Source: Pandoraea sp. ASV26 (GTDB taxonomy: Bacteria > Pseudomonadota > Gammaproteobacteria > Burkholderiales > Burkholderiaceae). From it: 64,000 nt of DNA. Location of the stretch: the NCBI RefSeq assembly GCF_016428915.1, contig NZ_JAELTP010000006.1, positions 32,346-96,345 of the forward strand. Direction: 5' to 3'. The translations under genes were made by a program, and so were the position numbers. The notes beneath the pieces were generated by a model that saw only the letters and a list, made by a program, of their open reading frames with translations, had not been told where the DNA came from and did not search any database. Positions within the stretch are counted from its first letter, which is position 1, and each line of letters begins with the position of its first letter. Below are positions 40,475 through 49,630 of the stretch, one piece after another.

Positions 40475-41030
40475 TTTGTATCCTTCTTACTGCATAAAAT
40501 TTGACTAATAACTATCCCTCTCGAATCGGCTTACGGTGATGAGAGTGCAGATTTGCACAAATGTTTCCGTGAAGTGCACGCAGACTATCCATCCAATGTG
40601 ACAGGCACGCGACATTCGCATGACTGACATACGACAGACGACACTGCTGAACGCGGCATGCGGCGCAAGGCCACATGCACACCGTCACTGCGCAATGTAA
40701 GACGCAATGGGGGCGTTCTGTGTACGACTTCCTTTTTCGGGGAACGATGCCCTTCCGCCCGGTCGAGGGCGGCGGCAAGAACGTTGGTCACATGGAATCG
40801 CGCCAATCATTCAGTGCGGCATGCGGTAGCACGGTCGTGCGGCACATCTGTAGTGATAATCGTGCCACACGTCGGCTAGCGTCGGGCGAGGTCTGAACCT
40901 GTCCGGCAATGCATGCCACGGAGGACTGTGACCCACTCAATCCGAAAATAACGGAAAAATGAGTACAGTTAGCGAATGATAACAGAAAAATCCTGCCCAC
41001 GCACCAAAGCAGTCCAATACCGGAGTGTGG
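40475..41030. other. Gene-poor, lower-GC intergenic region (556 bases)
   Basis: No open frame here has a ribosome binding site or codon bias like the neighbours. The region must hold the promoter of the 77-residue gene. A near-identical 13-mer ATAAC[GA]GAAAAAT occurs at 40948-40960 and 40979-40991, downstream of the 171-residue gene. No other structure was recognised. Confidence 0.5.
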
Positions 41031-41546
41031 CTAGCGCGTTGCTGTACGGTCGTCGATTTGGGCAAGTACCCAATACATGTAGCCGGCGAACGCCCCGAAG
41101 ATCACGTGCCCGGCCAGCATCGTCCAGCCGCGAGACTCGATAAACCACGGGAACAACTGCGTCATCACGTAGAAGTTGACGGCATACACGATCAGCCCGA
41201 AGACCGCCCCTGCCGCCGACACCGTGACCACATCGGAGTCCAGGCGGAACGGCGCGATGATAGCGCCGAGCACCACGCCCAGCACGACGCCGATGGCCGC
41301 GTGGACCATGAGTGCCATGGCGACGATGGATATGTCGAACGTGGCGGGTTGCGACAGAATGCCCGGCCCGAGCACGATGGCCGCGACCATGCGGGGCGGC
41401 ACCCACGGGCTCTGGCCGGAGACCAGCAGCACCATGAGCATTTCCACCGCGGAGAAGAAGGCACAGGCCACAAAGCCGGCGACGGCGGCGGCCATCCAGT
41501 CAGGCGAGCGGTGCGTATAGCGATGCGAGTGGAGGTGCAGTTCCAT
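41031..41546 (-). CDS. Uncharacterised five-helix membrane protein
   Basis: The 171-residue protein has a short His-rich N-terminus (MELHLHSHRYTHRS) and about five hydrophobic segments (17-42, 51-63, 72-100, 105-127, 141-163). No family is recognised. GGGAGGA lies before the ATG, so expression is likely. It is divergent from a 65-residue membrane protein with a TA-rich 12-base palindrome between them. Confidence 0.8.
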   Translation of the reverse strand: MELHLHSHRYTHRSPDWMAAAVAGFVACAFFSAVEMLMVLLVSGQSPWVPPRMVAAIVLGPGILSQPATFDISIVAMALMVHAAIGVVLGVVLGAIIAPFRLDSDVVTVSAAGAVFGLIVYAVNFYVMTQLFPWFIESRGWTMLAGHVIFGAFAGYMYWVLAQIDDRTATR

Positions 41547-41640
41547 GATGTCCTCCCTTGAGGGTCACTCACAGGCCGCCGGCAGCACCGGCAGTGTTTC
41601 CAGCATAGAACAATCCCGGCAAAGCGACGGCAGGCCGACG

Positions 41641-41652
41641 GTATATATATAC
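41641..41652. promoter_or_regulatory. GTATATATATAC palindrome in a divergent promoter region
   Basis: This perfect 12-base palindrome is the only AT-rich stretch between two divergent membrane-protein genes. It probably includes a -10 element. Confidence 0.4.
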
Positions 41653-41697
41653 TTGGCGTCACGGCCCGCCGCCGGCGGGACTTTCGGGAGATATCGT

Positions 41698-41895
41698 ATG
41701 TCCAGTCTCATTGGCTTGCTCGTCGCTATCGTGCTCGTTGGAGTTCCCGTCTGGCGCATACTGACCCGGCTGGGCCTGTCGCCATGGTTCACGATCCTGG
41801 CCTTCATTCCGGTCGTGAACATCATTTCTCTCTGGCTGCTGTCCTATGCCAATTGGCCGGGACAGCGCACGGCAGTCCAGGTACCGAACGTGTAA
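41698..41895 (+). CDS. Small two-helix membrane protein
   Basis: This 65-residue protein has two hydrophobic segments, LIGLLVAIVLVGVPVWRIL and FTILAFIPVVNIISLWLL. It ends in a short polar tail. GGGAGAT stands before the ATG. The helix-loop-helix pattern with a central GLSPW is common to small proteins next to larger membrane proteins, but no function is known. Confidence 0.75.
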   Translation: MSSLIGLLVAIVLVGVPVWRILTRLGLSPWFTILAFIPVVNIISLWLLSYANWPGQRTAVQVPNV

Positions 41896-42153
41896 CGCCT
41901 GAGCGCTCGGGTGCCGGTACCCGCGCTTGCGCGCGAGGTGCCGGTCGCCCTGGCCGCTGTCCCCCGTTTTTCCGTTTTCACCGTTTTCACCGCTTGCCCC
42001 CGCTTCCCCGCCTCCCGGCGCTGCATTCCCCGCCATTCCCCGAGTTGATTTCCCGTGCCGCCGCCGTCACACGCGGCGTTGACGCATGAACGCTCGCCCA
42101 TGGTGCAATGCGGTACGGTAGAATATTCGCCAAACTCCGAACACTGGACAGGC

Positions 42154-43872
42154 ATGAGCACAGAGCTGAACGCGGCATCCAACTTCATCCGCAACATCAT
42201 TGACGAAGACAATCGCTCGGGCAAATGGGGCCAGCGCGTTGAGACGCGCTTCCCGCCTGAGCCCAACGGCTATCTGCACATCGGTCACGCCAAGGCTATT
42301 TGCGTGAACTTCGGCATGGCGCGCGACTACGGTGGCGTGTGCCATCTGCGCTTCGACGACACCAATCCCGAGAAGGAAGAAACCGAATACGTCGACTCGA
42401 TCATTGAAATGGTCAAGTGGCTCGGTTTCAGCTACGAGACGCCGCAAAAGGAACACCTCTACTTCGCGAGCGACTACTTCGAACAGCTTTACCAAGGCGC
42501 CGAGATCCTGATCCAGCGTGGCAAGGCGTACGTCGACAGCCAAAGCGCCGAGGACATGCGCGCCAACCGTGGCACGCTCACCGAGCCGGGCAAGGATTCG
42601 CCGTTTCGCAATCGCACGGTCGAAGAGAACCTCGATCTGTTCCGTCGCATGCGCGCGGGCGAGTTTGCCGACGGCACGCACGTGCTGCGTGCCAAGATCG
42701 ACATGGCCTCGCCGAACATCAACCTGCGCGACCCGGCCATCTACCGGATTCGTCACGCGCATCACCATCGTACGGGCGACGCCTGGTGCATCTATCCGAT
42801 GTACACCTATGCACACCCGCTCGAAGACGCCATCGAGAACATCACACACAGCCTGTGCACGCTGGAGTTCGAAGATCAGCGTCCGTTCTACGACTGGGTG
42901 CTGGGTGAATTGGCCGATGCCGGCATGTTCACGCGTCCGACCCCGCAGCAGATCGAATTTGCGCGTCTGCAACTGACTTACGCGATCACGAGCAAGCGCA
43001 AGCTGCGCCAACTGGTCACCGACAATTACGTCGACGGTTGGGACGATCCGCGCATGCCCACGCTTGTCGGCCTGCGTCGTCGCGGCTTCTCGCCGGAAAG
43101 CCTGCAATTGTTCTGCGAGCGCATCGGTGTCGCGAAGTCGGCGTCGTGGATCGACATGAGCATTCTCGAGCAAGCCCTGCGAGACGATCTCGATCCGAAG
43201 GCGCCGCGCGCGACGGCCGTGCTCGATCCGCTCAAGCTCGTCATCGACAACTATCCGGAGGGCAAGCAGGAAGACTGTCAGGCACCGGTGCACCCGCACT
43301 TCCCGGAGCGCGGCATGCGCACGTTCCCGATCTCGCGCGAGCTGTGGATCGAGCGCGAAGACTTCCAGGCAGAGCCGGTGAAGGGCTTCTTCCGCCTGTT
43401 CCCGGGCAACAAGGTGCGTCTGCGCTACGGTTACGTCGTGGAGTGCACGGGCTTCGATACCGATGCCGACGGCAACGTCACCGCCGTGCATTGCAACTAC
43501 TTTGAAGACAGCCGCTCGGGTACGCCTGGCGCGGACAACTACAAGGTCAAGGGCAACATCCACTGGGTGAGCGCGTTGCACGCTGTCGCCGCCGAGGTGC
43601 GCATCTACGACCGCCTGTTCCTCGATCCGAATCCGGACGCCGGCGACAAGAACTTCCTCGACGCCCTCAACCCGAACGCCAAGCGCGTGACGCAGGCCTT
43701 TGTCGAACCGGGTCTGCTCAACGTTGCACCGGAAGATCGCGTGCAGTTCGAGCGCCATGGCTACTTCGTCGCCGACCGCTACGACTCGGCACCGGGCAAG
43801 CCGGTGTTCAACCGCATCGTATCGCTCAAGGACAGTTGGGCAGTCAAGCCGGCCAAGGGCGGCGGCAAGTAA
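42154..43872 (+). CDS. glnS: Glutaminyl-tRNA synthetase
   Basis: This 572-residue class I enzyme charges tRNA-Gln with glutamine. The HIGH motif is in PNGYLHIGHAK (His42-His45) and the KMSKS-equivalent loop reads ITSKRKL (about 278-284), where the first variable position is Thr rather than the common Met or Leu. The tRNA acceptor-binding and C-terminal anticodon-binding beta-barrels are present (RLRYGYVVECTGFDTDADG). The length is standard. It is transcribed alone, with a terminator. Confidence 0.97.
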   Translation: MSTELNAASNFIRNIIDEDNRSGKWGQRVETRFPPEPNGYLHIGHAKAICVNFGMARDYGGVCHLRFDDTNPEKEETEYVDSIIEMVKWLGFSYETPQKEHLYFASDYFEQLYQGAEILIQRGKAYVDSQSAEDMRANRGTLTEPGKDSPFRNRTVEENLDLFRRMRAGEFADGTHVLRAKIDMASPNINLRDPAIYRIRHAHHHRTGDAWCIYPMYTYAHPLEDAIENITHSLCTLEFEDQRPFYDWVLGELADAGMFTRPTPQQIEFARLQLTYAITSKRKLRQLVTDNYVDGWDDPRMPTLVGLRRRGFSPESLQLFCERIGVAKSASWIDMSILEQALRDDLDPKAPRATAVLDPLKLVIDNYPEGKQEDCQAPVHPHFPERGMRTFPISRELWIEREDFQAEPVKGFFRLFPGNKVRLRYGYVVECTGFDTDADGNVTAVHCNYFEDSRSGTPGADNYKVKGNIHWVSALHAVAAEVRIYDRLFLDPNPDAGDKNFLDALNPNAKRVTQAFVEPGLLNVAPEDRVQFERHGYFVADRYDSAPGKPVFNRIVSLKDSWAVKPAKGGGK

Positions 43873-43898
43873 GCCCTCCGCAACGACAATCGTCGAAC

Positions 43899-43931
43899 AA
43901 AACCCGCGCCGGCGTGCGCGGGTTTTGCTTT
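43899..43931 (+). terminator. Terminator of glnS
   Basis: The hairpin AAAACCCGCGC / GCGCGGGTTTT is followed by GCTTTTCT, 27 bases after the glnS stop. Confidence 0.85.
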
Positions 43932-43955
43932 TCTGGGCACGGATGTCGGTTGTGG

Positions 43956-43982
43956 CCTCAGCGGCTTTAGCGGCTTCAGTGG
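43956..43982. repeat. 9-base tandem repeat
   Basis: Three imperfect copies of CTTCAGCGG lie in the glnS / urea-transporter gap. No coding or regulatory role is evident. Confidence 0.6.
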
Positions 43983-44154
43983 CTTCCGATCCAATCGCCC
44001 GCCAAATACCGACTATAACGAGCCGCCGCGCCCGGACACACCGGTTCGGCGTAAGCTCGCGCCCATCGCTCGCCTGCCGTAAGGGTTGTGCGGTCTATTC
44101 GGACGCCTGACGCCGCGAGTCCCCTCTCACCTTTGCCCAAGCCGCCGCCCGCCC

Positions 44155-45093
44155 ATGCCACTGCATCGCCCCTCGCTCATGCCTGCATCAGCGGCGTCGC
44201 AGGCCGCGCCTCGCGCCGCAGTGCGGCGACATTGGTTGATCGATGAGCTGCACGGTCCGGTCGCGAACTTCGCTCAGATCTACTTCATTCCGTCGGCCGG
44301 CATCGGCTTGTTGTTGCTCGCCGTACTCGCCCTGGCCGACTTGCCCGCAGCCGTTTCCGGGTTGTCCGCGAGTGTCGCCGCGTCATGTTTGGCGCTCGCG
44401 CTGCGACTGCCGCGCGAGCCGCGCCGCAGCGGGCTATTGGGATACAACGCTGCGCTCACAGGTATCGCGTTCGGCGCCCTCTGGCAGCCCGACGCCGCGT
44501 TCGCCGCGTGGCTGGCGGTATGCGTCGGCTTGAGCGTCCTCGCGACGGCCGTCCTCGCGCGCTACAGGCTTCCCGCCCTGACCGGCCCCTTTGTCGGCGT
44601 CATGGCGCTCACTTGGGGTCTTCAGCCGTGGCTCGCGTTGTCACCGCGCACCGGCGCACTCGCCTGCGATACGGGCACGCCCGGCTTCGTCTTTTGCTCG
44701 GTCGGTCAGGTCGTCTTCGTCGCCCCGCTGGTGCTGGGCCTGCTCACCTGGTACTTGCTCGCGCTCTGGAATGCTCGCGCAACGCTGTGGGCGCTGGCAG
44801 CGGGTGTCGCGGTATGGTCGGGCCTCGCCGCGCTGGCGACGGTATGGCCGGCGATGGCCGGGCAAGCCGGTGGCATTGGCGTGAACGCGTTTCTTGCCGC
44901 GCTCGGCCTGGGCATGTTCGGACGCCGTCCCGCCCTGCGCTTCGCTGGCGCCGTGCTGGCCTGCGTCATTTGCGTAGTCCTCGGTCAGGCGCTCGGCTCG
45001 ATGGGCTGGCCTTACTTCACCCTGCCGTTCAACCTGGCGGTCTGGATCGTACTGGCCGTGACCGCCCAAGGTCGACAACCGGATTCGCCATAA
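44155..45093 (+). CDS. Urea transporter (UT family)
   Basis: The protein has about 312 residues and ten hydrophobic segments in two repeats, with the urea-channel fingerprint GYNAALTGIAFG and the second-half equivalent GIGVNAFLAALGLGMFG. It facilitates urea diffusion across the inner membrane. No urease genes are nearby. The start may be the ATG at 44155 or 44179; neither has a strong ribosome binding site. Confidence 0.88.
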   Translation: MPLHRPSLMPASAASQAAPRAAVRRHWLIDELHGPVANFAQIYFIPSAGIGLLLLAVLALADLPAAVSGLSASVAASCLALALRLPREPRRSGLLGYNAALTGIAFGALWQPDAAFAAWLAVCVGLSVLATAVLARYRLPALTGPFVGVMALTWGLQPWLALSPRTGALACDTGTPGFVFCSVGQVVFVAPLVLGLLTWYLLALWNARATLWALAAGVAVWSGLAALATVWPAMAGQAGGIGVNAFLAALGLGMFGRRPALRFAGAVLACVICVVLGQALGSMGWPYFTLPFNLAVWIVLAVTAQGRQPDSP

Positions 45094-45127
45094 AAAAATG
45101 CCCGGAACGCTGACGCTCCGGGCATTC
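45091..45127 (-). terminator. Terminator of the photolyase gene
   Basis: The strong hairpin AATGCCCGGA / TCCGGGCATT runs into seven T on the minus strand. It is oriented for phrB. On the plus strand it directly follows the urea transporter stop. Confidence 0.8.
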
Positions 45128-45396
45128 GCTCATCGCTTACCCCGTATGGCGAAGCTGCCGTCTGCGCGGCAAGAGATTTCTCAGCTTCCCCGTGTGGTTT
45201 TGGCCTGCCCTCGCTCGTTTCCGAGCACTTCTCGCTGTTTCACTGCTTCCTCCCTGACGCCGACTAGCGCCCACTAGCGCCGACTGACACCCCCGACGTC
45301 GCGAACCGCTACCGAAGCCCCGGCCTCTCGTGTGCCTTATCCATAACAACGGTCAGACGCGCAAAAAGTTGACCGGGGTATACACCGATCTTTTCT
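45094..45396. other. Convergent intergenic region with terminator and stop-triplet ladder
   Basis: This 303-base gap between the urea transporter and phrB genes contains the phrB terminator and a 10-base repeat at 45255-45294. No gene is supported. Confidence 0.6.
45255..45294 (+). repeat. 10-base stop-triplet repeat in an intergenic region
   Basis: Four units of 10 bases begin TGA (45255), TAG (45265), TAG (45275) and TGA (45285), with bodies like CGCCGAC. No gene ends here, so the pattern is not tied to a stop codon at this locus. Confidence 0.75.
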
Positions 45397-46893
45397 TCAA
45401 TCGACGTCCGTGTCGTCATCCCGTTTGCCGGAAACGGCCGGTGTCTTCACCACGGCGTAGCGTGCGAGCGTCTCCTTACGCGCCACATCGTGGGCCACCA
45501 GCGGATGCGGATAATCGCGCCCCAGCGTCACCTTGGCATTGAGCAGCGTCTGCGCATCGGCTCTCCATGGCGCATGCAGCGCCTTGTCAGGCAAATCGGC
45601 CAGCTCCGGCACGTACTTCCGGATGAAACGTCCGAGCGGATCGAACTTTTCGGACTGCGTCACCGGATTGAAGATGCGGAAATACGGTTGCGCGTCGCAC
45701 CCGGTAGACGCCGCCCACTGCCAGCCGCCATTGTTGGCCGACAGATCGAAATCATTGAGGGCGCGCGCAAAGTACGCCTCTCCCCGCCGCCAGTCGATGC
45801 CCAGATCCTTGACCAGAAAGCTTGCCGTGACCATGCGCAAACGGTTGTGCATGTAGCCGGTCTGGTTGATCTGACGCATGGCGGCATCGACCAGCGGATA
45901 GCCCGTTCGGCCTTCACACCACGCCTGAAAATTCGCATCGGCAACCTTGCCGGTCGCCCATTCGATGGCGTCGTACGCGGGTTTGAATGCCTTGGCGACC
46001 ACCTCCGGATGATGGTGCAGGATCATGAAATAGAACTCGCGCCAGATCAGTTCGCTGAGCCAAGTTTGTGCGCCGCTGGCGGCATCGCCGCCTCGCAGCA
46101 TGGCCGTGTGCGCTTCGCGCGCCAGCGTGCGGATCGAGATCGTGCCGAAACGCAGATGCACCGACAGATAGCTCGGCCCGCGCACGGCGGGATAGTCGCG
46201 GCGCTCATGGTAGTGCGCCATGCGCGGCAGAAAGTCGTCCAACAGTTGGCGAGCGCCGGACTCCCCGGCCGGGATCGCCATCCGGTGCGTTTGCGGAACC
46301 TCGAAACCCAGCGACGCGAGCGAGGGTAGCGTCGCCGCTTCATTTGTCGGCACGGCCAGCCTTTGCAAATCACCCGGACGCCCGTGCGGTGCAAGATCGA
46401 CCGGCCGCACCTGCTTCAACCACGCCCGCTGGTAAGGCGTGAATACACTGTAGGGCTCGCCCTGCGCCGTGAGAATCTCACTGGCCTCGAAGATGACCTG
46501 ATCCTTGACGGCCTCGAAGGCAATGCCGAGATCGTCGAGCGAGCGCGCCACCGTGCGGTCACGCGCCACTGCGGCGGGTTCATAGTCGCGCCCGGCAAAG
46601 ACAGCCTGCACGCCGAGCGACTTCGCCAGCGCAGGAATCTCTGCGCTCGAATCGCCGTGACGCACAATCAGTGCCCCTCCGGCGTCCTCGATGGTCTTGG
46701 CCAGCGCCACCACACTGTCGTGGATGAAGGCCACCCGGCGATCGTCGGCCGGCAAACCCTTGAGAATCGCCGTGTCGAAGACAAAGACGACATACACTTC
46801 GCGGCACGCCGTGAGCGCCCGCGTCAGCGTCGCGTTGTCGGTGCAGCGCAGATCGCGCCGCAGCCACACCAGTCCTTTTTGGAATTCGCTCAT
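45397..46893 (-). CDS. phrB: Deoxyribodipyrimidine photolyase
   Basis: The 498-residue flavoprotein uses light to split cyclobutane pyrimidine dimers. It has the N-terminal antenna domain (GLVWLRRDLRCTDNATL) and the C-terminal FAD-binding domain (SYLSVHLRFGTISIR, WLSELIWREFYFMIL, TGYPLVDAAMRQINQTGYMHNRLRM, GGWQWAASTGCDAQPYFRIFNP). The ATG at 46893 is the usual start; a GTG at 46911 is possible. It ends in the terminator at 45091-45127. Confidence 0.95.
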   Translation of the reverse strand: MSEFQKGLVWLRRDLRCTDNATLTRALTACREVYVVFVFDTAILKGLPADDRRVAFIHDSVVALAKTIEDAGGALIVRHGDSSAEIPALAKSLGVQAVFAGRDYEPAAVARDRTVARSLDDLGIAFEAVKDQVIFEASEILTAQGEPYSVFTPYQRAWLKQVRPVDLAPHGRPGDLQRLAVPTNEAATLPSLASLGFEVPQTHRMAIPAGESGARQLLDDFLPRMAHYHERRDYPAVRGPSYLSVHLRFGTISIRTLAREAHTAMLRGGDAASGAQTWLSELIWREFYFMILHHHPEVVAKAFKPAYDAIEWATGKVADANFQAWCEGRTGYPLVDAAMRQINQTGYMHNRLRMVTASFLVKDLGIDWRRGEAYFARALNDFDLSANNGGWQWAASTGCDAQPYFRIFNPVTQSEKFDPLGRFIRKYVPELADLPDKALHAPWRADAQTLLNAKVTLGRDYPHPLVAHDVARKETLARYAVVKTPAVSGKRDDDTDVD

Positions 46894-46951
46894 GTCAGAT
46901 TGGCGCGACACAGGCGCGCCGTTAATTGGTTGGATCCGCAGGGGATCCGCG

Positions 46952-46984
46952 GTGGATCAGCCGTGGATCAGCCGTGGATCAGCA
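46952..46984 (-). repeat. 11-base repeat upstream of phrB
   Basis: Three copies of GTGGATCAGCC (TGATCCACGGC on the minus strand) place TGA triplets 11 bases apart. Two more degenerate GGATCCGC copies adjoin it towards phrB. Confidence 0.8.
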
Positions 46985-47083
46985 ATGAATAAACAGCAGA
47001 TTCGGGGTAGAGTCGGGACGAATCCGCCAAATCCCGTACCATAGCGAGATCGCGGACTTTATGCCATCGGCCTCGATTACCTC

Positions 47084-47539
47084 ATGACTCGGACGTTTCC
47101 GATTTTAGCCCGCACGCGCATCGTCGTGCCGGCCCTGTTCTGTGCCGCTGCCGCCCTGTTCGTCGCCGGTTGCGCCACGCCGTCGAAACCACCCGCCGCA
47201 CCCACGGCGTCGCACCCGGCTGCCCCCGATGCCGCCACGTTGCGTGAGCGTCATCTGGCAGCCGCCGACGCCGCAGCCGACCAGTACCGAACGTGTCTCT
47301 ACGGCCACGTCGCACGCTATATCAATCTGGTGCCTGACCCGGCGCGGTTGGCCGACGAGGCCGCTGCCGAGTGTGCGCCGATCACCGAGCGATTTCACCG
47401 TGAGCGGCAGGCTGCCATTTTGACGTACACCTCAGCAACTGACGCCTCGCAGCAAGCCGACGCCGCCACGCTCTCGCTTCAGGCCGACGGCCTGCGGGTC
47501 GCGCGCGCTCGCGCCACGGAGCTGCGCGCACTACGGTAA
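47084..47539 (+). CDS. Predicted outer-membrane or periplasmic lipoprotein
   Basis: This 151-residue protein begins with a signal peptide and lipobox LFVAGC (lipidated Cys30), then a Pro/Ala-rich linker and a helical domain with conserved-looking YRTCLYGHV. No family is recognised. It is divergent from phrB and ends before a good terminator. Confidence 0.8.
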   Translation: MTRTFPILARTRIVVPALFCAAAALFVAGCATPSKPPAAPTASHPAAPDAATLRERHLAAADAAADQYRTCLYGHVARYINLVPDPARLADEAAAECAPITERFHRERQAAILTYTSATDASQQADAATLSLQADGLRVARARATELRALR

Positions 47540-47686
47540 GCGGTCGGCCGAAACCGCGACAGGCTTACGTAGTCTCCCTGACGTGCTTTCCCTAATCGGG
47601 CAAGCCCCGATTGGCGAACGACGCGTGGCTGACCAAAATGAAATCGCCCTCTTACGTCCTTTTGGGGGTACTGCGACAACGTCATT

Positions 47687-47709
47687 TGCCCGCTTCGGCG
47701 GGCATTTTT
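47687..47709 (+). terminator. Terminator after the lipoprotein gene
   Basis: The stem TGCCCGC / GCGGGCA with a stable TTCG loop is followed by five T. It lies 148 bases after the lipoprotein stop. Confidence 0.85.
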
Positions 47710-47790
47710 CTTCGGTGTCCGCAGGATCTTCCCGTGACGTGCGGGGCGAGGAGGCGGCGATGTGTGTTTTTTGCAGGCGCTGGATGGATG

Positions 47791-48300
47791 TCACATGCCG
47801 TCGCGCGCACGCGGCGCCGGTGCGTGCCCGTCAGACGGAGGCTCAGGCGGCTCGTCGTGCCCCAGCCATCGGTGCGCGAGCGCCTCGATGCGCCCGCCGA
47901 GCGCCAGCACGATAAGCAGCAACACCATCGCCACCAGCGCGATATGCCAACGGCCCAAACCGCAAATAATGCCGATCCCTGTCGTGCTCCAGAGCGCCGC
48001 CGCCGTAGTGAACCCGTGCACCGATGAACCCTGATTGGGGCGGATGATGCAACCCGCCCCAAGAAAGCCGATCCCGGCGACGATGCCCTGTATCACCCGG
48101 CCGACCGACGACCCATCGTAGGTCAGCGTCGTTCCCGGAAACGGCACGACCGCCAGCACGAACAAAGCCGAGCCGAACGACACGATCGCCAGCGTTCGCA
48201 ACCCGACGGACTTGTGGTGCAAATTTCGATTGAGCCCGACGAGTCCGCCAAGAATCAATGCCGCCGTCAGCCGCAATGTGACTTCGATGATCTCCGCCAT
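47791..48300 (-). CDS. MgtC/SapB-family membrane protein
   Basis: This 169-residue protein has four or five membrane helices and the MgtC motifs LILGGLVGLNRNLHHKSVGLRT and GFLGAGCII. In pathogens MgtC aids growth in low magnesium and inside phagocytes by inhibiting ATP synthase; many environmental homologues have unknown roles. It starts 25 bases after dinB on the same strand, so it may be co-expressed with dinB. GGTGAGGG precedes the ATG. Confidence 0.92.
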   Translation of the reverse strand: MAEIIEVTLRLTAALILGGLVGLNRNLHHKSVGLRTLAIVSFGSALFVLAVVPFPGTTLTYDGSSVGRVIQGIVAGIGFLGAGCIIRPNQGSSVHGFTTAAALWSTTGIGIICGLGRWHIALVAMVLLLIVLALGGRIEALAHRWLGHDEPPEPPSDGHAPAPRARDGM

Positions 48301-48325
48301 CCCTCACCCCGCTCGTCTGTGCGAT

Positions 48326-49456
48326 CTATGCCTGTGATGCCGCATTATCGCCCGTCGGCGGTGCGGTGAGTGAGGCGCTGTCATCCCGGTCGTCGAACAA
48401 TCGCAACTGGCGTGCCGCCTGAGCTTCCAGCAGACGAACGCCCACGCCCATCAGACGAACCGGCCGGCGCTTGCGCTCAACCGCCTGCGCGAGCAACTCA
48501 CGGCATTGCACGGGATCGACGCTCAGCGCACCGGCTTCGGCCGTCGTGCGCGAGAAGTCGGCGAAGCGGATTTTGACGAAGACCTTGGCGATGGCCAGCG
48601 GCTCGCTGCGACGCGCCCGCTCAATGCGCTCGAACAACTGGCGAAGCAACGGTTCGAGCGCCGTCTCGCATTCGGCGAGCGTGCGCAGGTCGCGCGTGTA
48701 GGTCGTCTCGACACTGATCGATTTGCGCTCGCGGTCCGGGCTCACCTCACGTGTGTCGATGCCACGGCAGCGCTCGAACAGCCGCTGGCCGAACACGCCG
48801 AAACGCTCGGTGAGATCGGCAAGCGAGTGACTTCGCAAATCGCCGCAGGAATCCACGCCCAGCGCCCGGAGCTTCTCCGCCGTCACCTTGCCCACGCCGA
48901 AGAGGCGCTCGACGGGCAGGACAGCCACGAACGCATCGACTTGTGCCGGCTTCACGACGAACATGCCGTCAGGCTTGCGCCAATCGCTGGCGATCTTGGC
49001 GATGAACTTGTTGGGCGCCACCCCGGCCGAGACGGTCAGCCCGACTTCGGCGGCAATGCGCGCACGAATCTCACGAGCGATCAACGTTGCCGAGCCGCCG
49101 CAATGCTCGCTGTCGGTAACGTCCAGATACGCCTCATCAAGCGAGAGGGGTTCGACGAGTTCCGTGTAATCGCGATAGATCGCCATAATGCGCCGCGACG
49201 CTTCCTGATACCGGCTCATCGTCGGGGGAATGATGCGCAGCTCAGGACACAGCTTCATCGCCTGAGCCGATGGCATCGCAGAGCGCACGCCGAAAGCGCG
49301 CGCCTCGTAATTGCACGTGGCAACCACGCCCCGCTGATCGGGCTGGCCACCGACGGCCAACGGAATGCCCCGCAACGACGGGTCGTCACGCATCTCGACG
49401 GAGGCGTAAAAGCAGTCGGCGTCGCAGTGAATGATCTTGCGCGTTGAGGATGACAT
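48326..49456 (-). CDS. dinB: DNA polymerase IV
   Basis: This 376-residue Y-family translesion polymerase has metal-binding residues in IIHCDADCFYASVE and SLDEAYLDVTD, plus thumb and little-finger domains. It copies past damaged bases with low fidelity and is SOS-induced in many bacteria. A perfect LexA half-site pair lies 18 bases upstream of the ATG. The start at 49456 (MSSSTRK) fits the family. Confidence 0.95.
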   Translation of the reverse strand: MSSSTRKIIHCDADCFYASVEMRDDPSLRGIPLAVGGQPDQRGVVATCNYEARAFGVRSAMPSAQAMKLCPELRIIPPTMSRYQEASRRIMAIYRDYTELVEPLSLDEAYLDVTDSEHCGGSATLIAREIRARIAAEVGLTVSAGVAPNKFIAKIASDWRKPDGMFVVKPAQVDAFVAVLPVERLFGVGKVTAEKLRALGVDSCGDLRSHSLADLTERFGVFGQRLFERCRGIDTREVSPDRERKSISVETTYTRDLRTLAECETALEPLLRQLFERIERARRSEPLAIAKVFVKIRFADFSRTTAEAGALSVDPVQCRELLAQAVERKRRPVRLMGVGVRLLEAQAARQLRLFDDRDDSASLTAPPTGDNAASQA

Positions 49457-49473
49457 GGTGGGCGGCGAAAACA

Positions 49474-49489
49474 CTGTGCAAATATACAG
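49474..49489 (-). promoter_or_regulatory. LexA (SOS) box of dinB
   Basis: The palindrome CTGT-N8-ACAG, exact at all eight fixed bases, lies just before the dinB start. It predicts LexA repression and induction by DNA damage. Confidence 0.9.
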
Positions 49490-49630
49490 CATTCGCGCAA
49501 TATTTGCGTCCCACCGTGGACATCACTTCAACCGCCACACATCGCGTCTCACCTCCCTGAAAAATTGTGACATCCGGCAACGTGCGATCGCCCCGGCAAC
49601 ATGGCATCGGGGGATTGGGGCATCGAGACA

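Noticed and set aside
40675..40896. Plus-strand frame of 73 codons in the gene-poor region
   Set aside because: It has no ribosome binding site or recognisable pattern, and overlapping frames of similar size exist on the other strand.
46952..46984. CRISPR-like or operator array before phrB
   Set aside because: Units are 11 bases with no spacers, so it is a simple tandem repeat.
47540..47686. Possible riboswitch or small RNA between the lipoprotein and its terminator
   Set aside because: A hairpin AATCGGG-CAAGC-CCCGATT is present, but no known riboswitch core was recognised, so it is left unassigned.
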